Shown here one piece after another: positions 19,394 through 27,391 of a DNA stretch of 53,889 nt (positions are counted from its first letter, which is position 1; every line of letters starts with the position of its first letter). Below the pieces are notes generated by a model. That model saw nothing but the letters and a program-made list of their open reading frames with translations. It had not been told where the DNA came from and searched no databases. This stretch comes from Caulobacter sp. HMWF025 (lineage in GTDB: Bacteria; Pseudomonadota; Alphaproteobacteria; Caulobacterales; Caulobacteraceae), in contig NZ_QAII01000052.1 in NCBI RefSeq assembly GCF_003060965.1, positions 1 to 53,889 of the forward strand, read 5' to 3'. Both the position numbers and the translations under genes were made by a program.

Positions 19394-20191
19394 TTACTGG
19401 GCGGTCCAGCCGCCGTCGACCTGGAAGGCCGAGCCGTTGGCCGAGGCCCCGGCGTCGGAAACCAGATAGAGCAACAGTCCCGAAAGCTGGTCGAAGGTCA
19501 CGAACTGCTTGGTCGGCTGGCTGGCCAGGATGACGTCCTTCATCACGGCTTCCTCGCTGATGCCGCGGGCCTTGGCCTGGTCGGCGATCTGGGCCTCGAC
19601 CAGCGGCGTCTTCACGAAGCCCGGGCAGATGGCGTTGCAGGTGATGCCATGCTGGGCGACCTCGAGGGCCACGGTCTTGGTCAGGCCCAGAACGCCGTGC
19701 TTGGCGGCGACATAGGCGGACTTGAACGGCGAGGCGACCAGGGCATGGGCCGAGGCGATGTTGACGATCCGTCCCCGTCCCTGTGCCTTCATGATCGGCA
19801 CGGCGGCCTTGGTGGCATGGAAGGCCGAGGTCAGGTTGATGGCGATGATCTGGTCCCACTTGTCGGTGGGAAAGTCCTCGATCGGCGCGACATGCTGGAT
19901 GCCGGCATTATTGATCAGGATGTCCAGTTCACCGAACTCGGCCTTCGCGGCCAGGACCATGGCAGCGATCTGGTCCGGCTTGGTCATGTCGGCCCCGTTG
20001 TACAGGACCTCTACGCCGTGCTTCTCGGCCAGTTCGGAGCGAGTCCGCTCGATGGCGGTCATTTCGCCGAGGCCGTTCAGGACGATATTGACGCCCTGGG
20101 CCGCGAGCGCGTCGGCGAGGGCATGACCGATCCCGCTGGTCGAGCCCGTCACAATGGCAACCTGCCCCTGCAAACCGAAATCCACGGCCAT
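19394..20191 (-). CDS. bdhA: 3-hydroxybutyrate dehydrogenase
   Basis: An SDR of 265 residues that interconverts 3-hydroxybutyrate and acetoacetate with NAD+, in polyhydroxybutyrate turnover. Motifs are TGSTSGIGHA, NNAGIQHVAPIEDFP (characteristic of bacterial HBDH), the catalytic Ser in IASAHALVASPFKSAYVAAKHG with YVAAK, and ICPGFVKTPLVEAQI. The substrate-binding Gln, His and Lys typical of HBDH are present in these stretches. Upstream there is a perfect AATTCATC inverted repeat and a PhaR-like TTGC-N3-GCAG element. Confidence 0.92.
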   Translation of the reverse strand: MAVDFGLQGQVAIVTGSTSGIGHALADALAAQGVNIVLNGLGEMTAIERTRSELAEKHGVEVLYNGADMTKPDQIAAMVLAAKAEFGELDILINNAGIQHVAPIEDFPTDKWDQIIAINLTSAFHATKAAVPIMKAQGRGRIVNIASAHALVASPFKSAYVAAKHGVLGLTKTVALEVAQHGITCNAICPGFVKTPLVEAQIADQAKARGISEEAVMKDVILASQPTKQFVTFDQLSGLLLYLVSDAGASANGSAFQVDGGWTAQ

Positions 20192-20226
20192 GCGGCACGC
20201 TCCCTGATGATCCGACCCTGTCGATG

Positions 20227-20237
20227 CTGCAATGCAA
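20227..20237. promoter_or_regulatory. PhaR-like element upstream of bdhA
   Basis: CTGC-AAT-GCAA lies about 36 bases upstream of the bdhA start. PhaR of alphaproteobacteria recognises CTGC-N3/4-GCAG, so seven of eight fixed bases fit. PhaR control of a PHB-turnover gene would make sense, but the site is short and the assignment is inferred. Confidence 0.35.
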
Positions 20238-20273
20238 CATACAGCCCGCTCCGACGAAGGGCGAGCTTTTATA

Positions 20274-20293
20274 AATTCATCGATAGATGAATT
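20274..20293. promoter_or_regulatory. AATTCATC inverted repeat between yaaA and bdhA
   Basis: AATTCATC (20274-20281) and GATGAATT (20286-20293) are perfect 8-bp arms around GATA. The repeat touches the yaaA stop codon and lies about 80 bases before bdhA. It may be an operator for bdhA or a hairpin ending the yaaA message. It is AT-rich against its surroundings. Confidence 0.5.
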
Positions 20294-21060
20294 CAGGGTT
20301 GCGGGCGAGCGAAAACCCAGTCGCTGCCCGTCGAGAGCTCGGGTCGGAACCGGTATCCGTCCAGATCGAAGCTCTTCATGTCTCCGGACCGCTCAAGCCG
20401 GTTGTCGATGATGAAGCGGGCCATGCGGCCGCGGGCCTTCTTGGCGAAGAAGCCCAGCACCTTGAGTGCACCGGCCTTCTCCTCCTTGAAGTGGCAGGTG
20501 ATGACCGGAAGCTTCAGGGCCCGGGCGTCGACCGCGCCGAAATACTCCTGGCTCGCCAGGTTGATCAGGGCAGGATCGGCATGACCTTCGGCTGCGGCGT
20601 TCAGGGTCTTGGCGATGGTCTCGCCCCAGAAGTCATAGAGGTTGGCTCCGCGCTTGGTCTTGAGGCGCGTACCCATCTCCAGACGGTAAGGCTGCATCGC
20701 ATCCAGGGGGCGCAGGACGCCATAGAGGCCCGAAAGGATCCGCAGGTGGTCTTGGGCCCAGTCCAGGGCGGGCCGGTCCAGTTCACGGGCCGCAAGCCCG
20801 GCATAGACGTCGCCATTGAAGGCGATGACGGCCTGCAGGCCTTCTTCCACTTCGGGGTCGAAGTGCTGGAACCGCTCCCGGTTCAGGACCGCCAGCTTCT
20901 CCGAGATGTGCATCAACCGGCGCAAATCGGCGACCGTCAGCTTGTGCGTCACCTTGGCCAGCTCGGCGATCCGGCCCTTGAGCTCCGGCGTCGTCAGCGG
21001 CAGCACCTGTTCGGGCGCGGTGAAGTCCAGAGACTTGGCGGGGGAGATGACCATCAGCAT
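20293..21060 (-). CDS. yaaA: Peroxide stress protein YaaA (DUF328)
   Basis: The protein has 255 residues with the family start MLMVISPAKSLDF. Other signatures are FNGDVYAGL, LRILSGLYGVLRPLD and YDFWG. In E. coli YaaA lowers free iron and limits oxidative DNA damage; it binds DNA. No regulatory OxyR-type site was identified. It is upstream of bdhA on the same strand with about 100 bases between, so separate transcription is possible. Confidence 0.95.
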   Translation of the reverse strand: MLMVISPAKSLDFTAPEQVLPLTTPELKGRIAELAKVTHKLTVADLRRLMHISEKLAVLNRERFQHFDPEVEEGLQAVIAFNGDVYAGLAARELDRPALDWAQDHLRILSGLYGVLRPLDAMQPYRLEMGTRLKTKRGANLYDFWGETIAKTLNAAAEGHADPALINLASQEYFGAVDARALKLPVITCHFKEEKAGALKVLGFFAKKARGRMARFIIDNRLERSGDMKSFDLDGYRFRPELSTGSDWVFARPQP

Positions 21061-21135
21061 GGTCGGGGAGATAGAGCCTCGCGCGGGGCTTCGCCAGTGC
21101 GGGCGTCGCGAAACCCGCCCTCGCGGCCCCTGGGA

Positions 21136-21843
21136 TCAGGCCTGCTCCAGGAAGCGGCCGATCCAGCCGGCGACGCGGTGACGGTCATTGGGGGCCTGCA
21201 GGCTGGCGATCGCGGCATCGGCCTGCGGATCGGTGTAGCGGCTCCCGCGCCGGGCCTCGATCAGGGCAGCGGCATAGGCCGGATCGAATTCGGGATGAAC
21301 CTGCATGGAAATCGCGGCAGCCTGCCCGGCCGGAGCGTCATAGGCCAGAACCCCGAAAGGCGTGAAATCACTTCCGGCCAGCACGCGGGCCCCGGCCGGG
21401 AGCGCGACCACCTGGTCCTGGTGCGAAGCAGGAATGGCGATCGACCGATTGTCGTCCATCCAGGGGGCGGTCGTTGCGATGTCATATTGGTGCAGACCTA
21501 CACCCCAGCCCTTGTCAGACTTGACCACCTGGCCGCCGAACGCCTGGGCCATGATCTGGTGTCCGAAACAGACCCCGACCAGCGGAACCCGCCCGCAGGC
21601 TGCGCGCAGAAGATCTGAAAGGGGCTCGATCCAGGGCAGGGGGTCATAGACCCCCGCCGAGGAGCCGGTGATGATCCAGGCGTCCTGCTCGCCGGGTGAT
21701 TGCGGAAGCTGGCCGGCCTGGACGTCATAGGTGGCATAGGCATGGCCGGGACCCAGCAGGGTCTGGAACATGCCGCCGTAGCGGCCGAATTCGGGCTGCA
21801 GGGCGACGGGCGGTTCGCCGGTCTCGAGAAGGCCGATCCGCAT
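21136..21843 (-). CDS. Type 1 glutamine amidotransferase-like protein
   Basis: The protein has 235 residues with a class I GATase fold. The nucleophile lies in VGVCFGHQIMAQAFGG and the His-Glu pair in MQVHPEF. An early GSSAGVYDPLPWI loop is typical of GuaA-like stand-alone members. The start at MRIGLLETG is taken; it lies two bases after the stop of the CCA-adding enzyme gene, and the longer frame overlaps that gene. Substrate unknown. Stand-alone members hydrolyse glutamine or gamma-glutamyl compounds. Confidence 0.9.
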   Translation of the reverse strand: MRIGLLETGEPPVALQPEFGRYGGMFQTLLGPGHAYATYDVQAGQLPQSPGEQDAWIITGSSAGVYDPLPWIEPLSDLLRAACGRVPLVGVCFGHQIMAQAFGGQVVKSDKGWGVGLHQYDIATTAPWMDDNRSIAIPASHQDQVVALPAGARVLAGSDFTPFGVLAYDAPAGQAAAISMQVHPEFDPAYAAALIEARRGSRYTDPQADAAIASLQAPNDRHRVAGWIGRFLEQA

Positions 21844-21845
21844 TC

Positions 21846-23105
21846 CTAGTAGACCATGCCCTGGGCGACAGCCTTGAGGCGCTCGATAGCGCTGAACTTG
21901 TCCATGATGAAGTCCTGGTCGATCCACCAGATCTCGATCTCGCGCATCACCTCGCCAACCAGAGGACCCTTGGGCACACCGGCCTTCATCACTTCTTCGC
22001 CGGTCAGCGGGAAGGCCGGCGGCGTCCAGGTCTCGGCCTGGGCCAATAGAGCCCGCCATTGCGGCGCGGTCACAGGCCGACCCGAGCCGGCCCAGGCCAG
22101 CTTCACGCGGTCGCAGAAGGTCCGCAGACCCAGGGCGTAGACAGCCCGGCGGGCCTCGCGCGGGCTCATCCAGCTGACGATCCGGGGTGATGAGCCGACG
22201 GCATCCACCAGGCGGTCGCGGACATTGTTGGGCAGGCGCAGGCGCTCGGCCATCTGGCCGGCGACGGCCGGGTCAGCCGGGATCAGAGCTGCCAGCCGCA
22301 AGTCGGGATCGCTCTCGAAAAGCTGTTCGGTTTCGATGCCGACCAGACTGTCGAAACAGGCGAGCGACTTAACAAAGGGCAGGGCTGAGCCGAGCACGCC
22401 CGTGGCGGCCATCAGCCGCAGGGCAGGGCGGGGATCTTCGGCCGCCAGCAGCTTCATCAGCTCTTTCTGGGTGCGCTCGGCGGCACGCCCCGCGACCATG
22501 CCCTTCAGTGCCTTGCACGCTGTAAGGGCCTTCTGGTCGGGTTCGCCCCGGCCATACCAGGCATAGAAGCGGAAGAAGCGCAGTATCCGCAGATAGTCCT
22601 CACGAATCCGCGTCATCGGATCGCCGACGAAGACCACCCGCCCGGCCCGCGCGTCGGCCAGGCCCTCGCCGGTCGGATCATAGATCCGGCCTTCGGGGTC
22701 GGCATAGAGTGCGTTGAAACGGAAGTCGCGGCGCTGGGCGTCCTGTTCCCAGTCCTGGCTGAAGGCTACGACCGCCCGGCGTCCATCTGTCGACACGTCG
22801 CGTCGCAGCGTGGTGATCTCGTAGGGCTTGCCGCCGGCCAGGGCGGTTACCGTTCCGTGATCCACGCCGGTGGGGATCGCGCGCAGCCCGGCTTTCGACA
22901 GGGCGTCAATTACGGCGTCGGGCGTGAGGGTCGTCGCGATGTCGATATCGTCGATCGGCTTGCCCATGATGGTATTGCGCACACAGCCCCCCACAAAGCG
23001 GGCACAGCCGGGAAAGCCCTGGGCTTCGAGGGCGGCGATCACGGCTCGGGTTTCGGGCCACGCCATCCAGGGCGTCACGCCGATCGACTCACCCTGCAAC
23101 GTCAA
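21846..23105 (-). CDS. cca: CCA tRNA nucleotidyltransferase
   Basis: Adds or repairs the 3'-CCA of tRNA. The protein has 419 residues of the class II polymerase-beta type. The head has RFVGGCVRNTIMGKPIDDIDIATTL with the metal-binding DxD. RRDFRFNALYAD and RIREDYLRILRFFRFYAWYG form the conserved neck. The TTG start is chosen because GGGGGTGA, close to the perfect anti-anti-SD GGAGGTGA, sits six bases before it; an in-frame GTG at 23078 is the alternative. The gene follows a CoA pyrophosphatase and DUF1285 on the same strand, an alphaproteobacterial cluster, but here after a 171-base leader with hairpins. Confidence 0.93.
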   Translation of the reverse strand: MTLQGESIGVTPWMAWPETRAVIAALEAQGFPGCARFVGGCVRNTIMGKPIDDIDIATTLTPDAVIDALSKAGLRAIPTGVDHGTVTALAGGKPYEITTLRRDVSTDGRRAVVAFSQDWEQDAQRRDFRFNALYADPEGRIYDPTGEGLADARAGRVVFVGDPMTRIREDYLRILRFFRFYAWYGRGEPDQKALTACKALKGMVAGRAAERTQKELMKLLAAEDPRPALRLMAATGVLGSALPFVKSLACFDSLVGIETEQLFESDPDLRLAALIPADPAVAGQMAERLRLPNNVRDRLVDAVGSSPRIVSWMSPREARRAVYALGLRTFCDRVKLAWAGSGRPVTAPQWRALLAQAETWTPPAFPLTGEEVMKAGVPKGPLVGEVMREIEIWWIDQDFIMDKFSAIERLKAVAQGMVY

Positions 23106-23119
23106 GCTTCACCCCCGGA

Positions 23120-23145
23120 ACCGACCGCCCCGCAGGGCGGTCGGT
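23120..23145 (-). promoter_or_regulatory. Leader hairpin of the CCA-adding enzyme gene
   Basis: ACCGACCGCCC (23120-23130) and GGGCGGTCGGT (23135-23145) form a perfect 11-bp stem with a CGCA loop. In the minus-strand message it sits just 5' of the Shine-Dalgarno of cca. No U-tract follows in that direction, so it is unlikely to be a terminator for cca. On the plus strand it is followed by ATTGTT, but no plus-strand gene ends there. It may affect translation or message stability. Confidence 0.55.
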
Positions 23146-23197
23146 ATTGTTAGGCCATGATCAAGCCCTGTCGCCAGCCTCTTTTAAAGTCTTGTTC

Positions 23198-23212
23198 CCC
23201 CCTGATTGGGGG
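23198..23212. repeat. CCCCC/GGGGG hairpin in the cca leader
   Basis: CCCCC (23198-23202) and GGGGG (23208-23212) flank TGATT. It is a second short hairpin in the same 171-base interval. It lacks a U-tract in either direction. Confidence 0.4.
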
Positions 23213-23276
23213 CTTGCGACACTGTCGAGCGTAGTACCGCTAGCATCATTCCCTTCCCTGGCCGGCGACCGGGAGG

Positions 23277-23915
23277 TCAGGATGCGGGGGCCGGATGAAG
23301 GCGGTCGTAGAGGGCCCGCAGCATGCCGGCCGTAGCCCCCCAGATGAAGCGGTCGTTCCAGGGCATGGCATAGAAATGCCGGCGCTCGCCGCTGGGCGTG
23401 TCCCTGTGCTGGCGCTGGTGATTCTGCGGGTTCATCAGGAAATCGAAAGGCGTCTCGAACACGTCGGCGACTTCTTCCGGACTGGGGACCAGGCTTGCCG
23501 CAGGATCGATGAAGCCCACCACCGGCGTCACGTGAAACCCGGTCACCGTCTGGTAGCCCTGTAACAGGCCCGCCAGGCTGACGAAGCCGGGATCCAGTCC
23601 GACCTCTTCCTCAGCCTCGCGCAGGGCGGTCACCCAGGGGGTCTCTCCCGGATCGCAGCGCCCGCCCGGAAAGGCGATCTGGCCGGTGTGGCTGCGCAGG
23701 GTGTCCGCACGACGGGTGAGCAGCACCGTCAGGCCTTCCTCCCGCTCGACCAGGCCCACCAGAACGGCGGCCGGTCGCAGGGCGTGGGGGTTCTCCATTC
23801 TGAGGCCCGGATTGAGGTCGAAGTCGGAGCGCACCGGGTCAGCGAGGCTCGGGTCATAGAGGTCGATCGGATCAAGCCGAGCCGTAATCCAGTCCCGGCG
23901 CGCCTGCGGGGTCAC
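23277..23915 (-). CDS. CoA pyrophosphatase-type NUDIX hydrolase
   Basis: The protein has 212 residues. The UPF0035-type signature RSHTGQIAFPGG precedes the NUDIX box (GGRCDPGETPWVTALREAEEEVGL). Such enzymes hydrolyse CoA or acyl-CoA to 3',5'-ADP and phosphopantetheine. The N-terminus lies in a GTGA overlap with the DUF1285 stop, so it is coupled to that gene. NPQNHQRQHRDTPSGERRHFYAMPW is a typical late segment. Confidence 0.92.
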   Translation of the reverse strand: MTPQARRDWITARLDPIDLYDPSLADPVRSDFDLNPGLRMENPHALRPAAVLVGLVEREEGLTVLLTRRADTLRSHTGQIAFPGGRCDPGETPWVTALREAEEEVGLDPGFVSLAGLLQGYQTVTGFHVTPVVGFIDPAASLVPSPEEVADVFETPFDFLMNPQNHQRQHRDTPSGERRHFYAMPWNDRFIWGATAGMLRALYDRLHPAPAS

Positions 23916-24535
23916 GCGACGACGGCCCCGGCTTCGGCGACGGGAAACCAGACGCCGTGCGAACTGACGCCGAATTCCTCGCCGGACGCCGTCTGGCGCG
24001 GCTCGGCCATTTCGACCAGCTCATAGAAGACCGGGCGGGCGATCAAGGCTTCGAGGCCCCGGCGGACATGCACATAGGGCCGCGGCTCGCCGGTCACCGG
24101 GTCGGTCTCGACCCGGATCCGGTCGTCCGGCCCCGCCTCGACCTCGTCACCGACATTGGTCGTGAAGCGCAGGACATCGCCGTCCCGATCCACCCGCACG
24201 GCGATGAACGGGGCATCCTCGACGCTGATCTTCATCTTCTCGACGGGTGTGACCAGGTGATAGCCGTCTGGGTCAAGCCGCAGCACGGTCGAGAACAGCC
24301 GCACCAGGGCCTCGCGGCCGATCGGTGAGCCTTCATGGAGCCAGACCCCGTCCTTGCGGATGCGGATGTCGATCTCGCCGCAATGGGGCGGGTTCCACAG
24401 ATGTACCGGCGGCAGGCCACGCGCGCCGGCCACCCTGGCGGCGGCCATGACGCCATCCAGCCCGCTACGTGCGGAGTCTGAAATGGATGGATCTGCCTTG
24501 GGGGGAACGGCGGTCATGGCCTTCAGGTAGGCCAT
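23912..24535 (-). CDS. DUF1285 domain protein
   Basis: The protein has 207 residues of unknown function. The family pattern is clear: PVHLWNPPHCGEIDIRIRKD, GSPIGREALVRLFSTVLRLD, YHLVTPVEKMKISVEDAPF. DUF1285 is regularly adjacent to a CoA pyrophosphatase and the CCA-adding enzyme in alphaproteobacteria, as here. A second in-frame ATG at 24517 (MTAVPPKAD) is an alternative start. No catalytic residues are known to me. Confidence 0.88.
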   Translation of the reverse strand: MAYLKAMTAVPPKADPSISDSARSGLDGVMAAARVAGARGLPPVHLWNPPHCGEIDIRIRKDGVWLHEGSPIGREALVRLFSTVLRLDPDGYHLVTPVEKMKISVEDAPFIAVRVDRDGDVLRFTTNVGDEVEAGPDDRIRVETDPVTGEPRPYVHVRRGLEALIARPVFYELVEMAEPRQTASGEEFGVSSHGVWFPVAEAGAVVA

Positions 24536-24565
24536 GCCACCGCCCTACTCAAGGCACCGATCGCC

Positions 24566-25090
24566 TCAGGGGATAGCGACCAGGCCCGAAAGGCCAAGGT
24601 CGCCGCCCTCGACGAGCGGCTTCAGCAGCACCCGGCGCGGGTCGACCGGTCCGGGCATCGTCACGCCTGCCGTGTGGGCGGCGGAAAAGCCGGCGCGGGT
24701 GAAATAGGGCGCATCACCGACCAGCAGCACGGCCTTCCAGCCCTCGGCATGGGCGGCGGCACAAGCGCTTTCCACCAGGGTCTGGCCGAGGCCCGCGCTG
24801 CGCTCATCAGGATCGACGGCCAGGGGGCCGAGGAAGGCTACAGGCGTGCCGCCGACCGTCACGGGCCACAGACGCACGCAGCCGACCGGGCGGCTCTCGC
24901 GCATGGCGACAAAAGAGCAGTCGTCAAGCAGGGTGTTGCCCTCGCGCAGGCGCTCGGAAACCTTGGCGAAGCGACCGGGACCGAAGACCCGGTCGATCAG
25001 GGTGGTGACGGCCCGCTCCATGGCCGGGGTCTCAAGGACCAGCACGGGCGCAGATAGGGGCAGGGCGGAGAGTCTGGAACTGGAGGTCAT
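24566..25090 (-). CDS. GNAT N-acetyltransferase (YhbS-like)
   Basis: The protein has 174 residues. The acetyl-CoA pyrophosphate loop is DERSAGLGQTLVESA, preceded by the strand VAFLGPLAVDP. YFTRAGFSAA is the C-terminal YhbS-like signature. The acceptor substrate is unknown. The gene is monocistronic and divergent from an MFS transporter across about 200 bases. Confidence 0.9.
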   Translation of the reverse strand: MTSSSRLSALPLSAPVLVLETPAMERAVTTLIDRVFGPGRFAKVSERLREGNTLLDDCSFVAMRESRPVGCVRLWPVTVGGTPVAFLGPLAVDPDERSAGLGQTLVESACAAAHAEGWKAVLLVGDAPYFTRAGFSAAHTAGVTMPGPVDPRRVLLKPLVEGGDLGLSGLVAIP

Positions 25091-25289
25091 CGGCCTTCGG
25101 AGTGCGAAAGGGCATCGGGGGCTCCCGACGCGAAGGCGCGGGAGAGCGTCAGATCGTGGCGCGTTCGCGCGTCATTCGTCGTTGGCGTCGCATCGCCGAA
25201 CCTCCAGAAGCTCGCGGGCCCTGTAGGGCCAAGGCTTGAAGAGGTCAACACCGTTGCGCACGCGGGACTGGTCTCTATGGTGCGACGCA
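25091..25289. other. Divergent promoter region with GGCCCT inverted repeat
   Basis: No gene is supported. GGCCCT/AGGGCC arms flank GT at 25217-25230. CTATGGTGCGACGCA immediately precedes the MFS start with no Shine-Dalgarno, resembling a -10 element placed for a leaderless message. Both genes flanking the region point away from it. Confidence 0.4.
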
Positions 25290-26558
25290 ATGTCTGATCT
25301 CCCCACAACGCCCGCCGAGCCCGTCCCGGACACCTCTAGCCGCGCCCTGTTGCGGGAGCGTGACTTCGTGCTGTTCTGGATCGAGCGGTTTGTCTCGACA
25401 CTCGGAGTCCAGATCCAGTCGGTAGCGCTGGGCTGGCAGGTCTATGCCATCGCCCGGTTGACCCATTCGGTCGGCGAGTCGGCTTTCCTGGTCAGCATGA
25501 TCGGTCTGGCCCAGTTCCTGCCGATGCTGCTTCTGACCCTGGTAGCCGGCGAGACGGCCGACCGCCGCAGCCGCAAGATCATCGTGGCGGTGACGTTGAT
25601 CCTTGATGCAGTATGCGCCGGCGTGCTGCTGACCCTGGCCCTGACAGGATCTCATGCCCTGTGGCCGGTCTTTGCCGTCTCGGTGCTGTTCGGGGCCAGT
25701 CGGGCGTTCCTGTCGCCGGCCAGCAGCGCGATGGGTCCGATGCTGGTGCCGAGGGCCCTGCTGCCGCGGGCCATCGCCTGGAACTCCCTGTCCTGGCAGA
25801 CCGGTTCGATCATCGGCCCGGCGATCGGCGGTCTGCTGCTGATCCATTCGCCGGGCCTGGCCTTCGGCGTATCGGCCGTGCTGTTCCTGGCAGCGGCCGT
25901 GATGGCCCTGGCCATCCGTCACTCCACCCGTCCCGAAACCCAGCCGGGTTCACGCCTCGAACTGATCCGCGAGGGCCTGGCCTATGTCTGGAACAACAAG
26001 ATCGTCTTCGGCTCGATCTCGCTGGACCTGTTTGCCGTGATCCTCGGCGGGGCCACCGCCCTGCTGCCGGTCTTTGCCAAGGACGTGCTGCATGTTGGAC
26101 CGGCGGGGTTCGGCATCCTGCGCGCCGCGCCGGCCGTCGGAGCCAGTCTGGTGGCTCTTTATCTGGCGGCTAATCCGATCCGCCGTCATGCCGGGCGGGT
26201 CATGTTCTTGGGGGTGGCAGCCTTCGGCGCAGCGACGGTAGTGTTCGGACTCTCGCAACTGATGTGGTTGTCGGTGGGGGCCCTGGCCCTGCTCGGCGGG
26301 GCCGACATGCTGAGTGTCTATGTCCGCCAGACCCTGGTCCAGATCGTCACGCCGGATGCCATGCGGGGGCGCGTCTCGGCCGTTTCCGGCGTCTTTATCA
26401 GCGCGTCCAACGAACTGGGCGAGGCCGAAAGTGGGGTGGCGGCCTGGTTCCTCGGTCCCGTCGGGGCCGTGGTGTTCGGCGGCATCGGCGCGCTCGGGGT
26501 CACCGGCCTGTGGGCCTGGCTGTTCCCCGAACTGCGCAAGGCGGACCGGCTGGACTAG
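25290..26558 (+). CDS. MFS transporter (MFS_3/EntS-like)
   Basis: A 422-residue integral membrane exporter with about 12 segments. The loop signature GETADRRSRKIIV (between helices 2 and 3) and LLPRAIAWNSLSWQTGSIIGPAIGGLLL identify the MFS_3 group. The ATG at 25290 is preferred; the upstream in-frame codon at 25236 adds no recognisable sequence. Substrate unknown (siderophore and drug exporters occur in the group). The stop codon shares the palindrome CTAG with the stop of the convergent GNAT gene. Confidence 0.93.
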   Translation: MSDLPTTPAEPVPDTSSRALLRERDFVLFWIERFVSTLGVQIQSVALGWQVYAIARLTHSVGESAFLVSMIGLAQFLPMLLLTLVAGETADRRSRKIIVAVTLILDAVCAGVLLTLALTGSHALWPVFAVSVLFGASRAFLSPASSAMGPMLVPRALLPRAIAWNSLSWQTGSIIGPAIGGLLLIHSPGLAFGVSAVLFLAAAVMALAIRHSTRPETQPGSRLELIREGLAYVWNNKIVFGSISLDLFAVILGGATALLPVFAKDVLHVGPAGFGILRAAPAVGASLVALYLAANPIRRHAGRVMFLGVAAFGAATVVFGLSQLMWLSVGALALLGGADMLSVYVRQTLVQIVTPDAMRGRVSAVSGVFISASNELGEAESGVAAWFLGPVGAVVFGGIGALGVTGLWAWLFPELRKADRLD

Positions 26559-27034
26559 AGGCTGGCCAGCCGCCGCAGGGGCTTGCCCGTCATCCGCCGG
26601 ATGATCCACTCGTCCATCGCAGCGGCACCGAGGCTGTCATAGAAGGCGATGGACGGGGCATTCCAGTCCAGCACGCTCCATTCCAGCCGGCCCAGATTCT
26701 CGTCGATGCAGCGCCTTGCCAGGGCGGCCAGCAGGGCCTTGCCGGCCCCGGCACCCCGCGCCGACGGCCGAACAAACAGGTCTTCCAGATAGATGCCGTG
26801 GCGTCCCACAAAGGTGGAGTAGTTGTAGAACCACAGGGCAAATCCGACCGGCTCGCCGTCCAGTTCGGCGATATCGGCAAAGGCGCGCGGAGACTCGCCA
26901 AATAGCGCCGTCGCCAGATCCGCCTCGGTCGCCTCCACACTGTCGAGCAGCTTTTCATACTCGGCCAGATCGCGGATGAACTGGTAGACGAGGCCGGCGT
27001 CGGACGGCGTGGCAGGACGGACGGTGACGGACAT
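26555..27034 (-). CDS. GNAT N-acetyltransferase (diamine/spermidine type-like)
   Basis: The protein has 159 residues. Signatures are GFALWFYNYSTFVGRHGIYLEDLFV, RPSARGAGAGKALLAALA and WSVLDWNAPSIAFYDSLGA, all of the SSAT-like family that acetylates polyamines or related amines. The substrate is not proven by this. Its start codon (CAT on plus strand 27032-27034) overlaps the ATG of the divergent tfoX-type gene by two bases, and its stop overlaps the MFS stop, so it is packed against genes on both sides. Confidence 0.92.
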   Translation of the reverse strand: MSVTVRPATPSDAGLVYQFIRDLAEYEKLLDSVEATEADLATALFGESPRAFADIAELDGEPVGFALWFYNYSTFVGRHGIYLEDLFVRPSARGAGAGKALLAALARRCIDENLGRLEWSVLDWNAPSIAFYDSLGAAAMDEWIIRRMTGKPLRRLASL

Positions 27035-27386
27035 GGCGGTCTCTGCGGACTATCGGGACTTTGTTCTGGAGCAACTGGCCCCGCTGGGCCAGATCACCGC
27101 CCGCCGTATGTTCGGGGGAGTCGGGGTCTATGCGAACGGCCTTTTCTTCGCGCTGATCGACGACGACATGCTCTACCTGAAGGGGGATGAGACCCTGAAG
27201 CCCCTGTTCGAGGCGGCCGGGTCCCAGGCCTTCGACCCGGCAGGCGCGGGCAAGCCCATGGCCTACTGGTCAGCCCCGGTCGAGGCGCTGGATGACCAGG
27301 ATAGCCTGCTGGAGTGGGCCCGCCGGGCGCTGGAGGTTGCGGCCCGGGCAAGCTCCGGCAAGAGGGCCGGACCCCGCCCGGGCTGA
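27033..27386 (+). CDS. TfoX N-terminal domain protein
   Basis: The protein has 117 residues. The TfoX/Sxy N-terminal domain pattern is RRMFGGVGVYANGLFFALIDDDMLYLKGDE followed by PMAYWSAP. The C-terminal TfoX domain is absent. Such short members are common and not known to control competence. The start is set at MAVSADYRDFV; it overlaps the start codon of the divergent GNAT gene, so transcription must begin inside the neighbour. Confidence 0.9.
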   Translation: MAVSADYRDFVLEQLAPLGQITARRMFGGVGVYANGLFFALIDDDMLYLKGDETLKPLFEAAGSQAFDPAGAGKPMAYWSAPVEALDDQDSLLEWARRALEVAARASSGKRAGPRPG

Positions 27387-27391
27387 CGCGC

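Noticed and set aside
19380-19859. N-terminal extension of the patatin gene into bdhA
   Set aside because: The added residues overlap a complete SDR gene in another frame; the patatin fold begins at MPIGPLKKK.
20287-21618. 443-residue plus-strand frame over yaaA and the GATase
   Set aside because: No recognisable domain; both minus-strand genes have complete family signatures.
23147-23335. 62-residue plus-strand frame in the cca leader
   Set aside because: Overlaps the end of the NUDIX gene and lacks a ribosome-binding site; no recognisable sequence.
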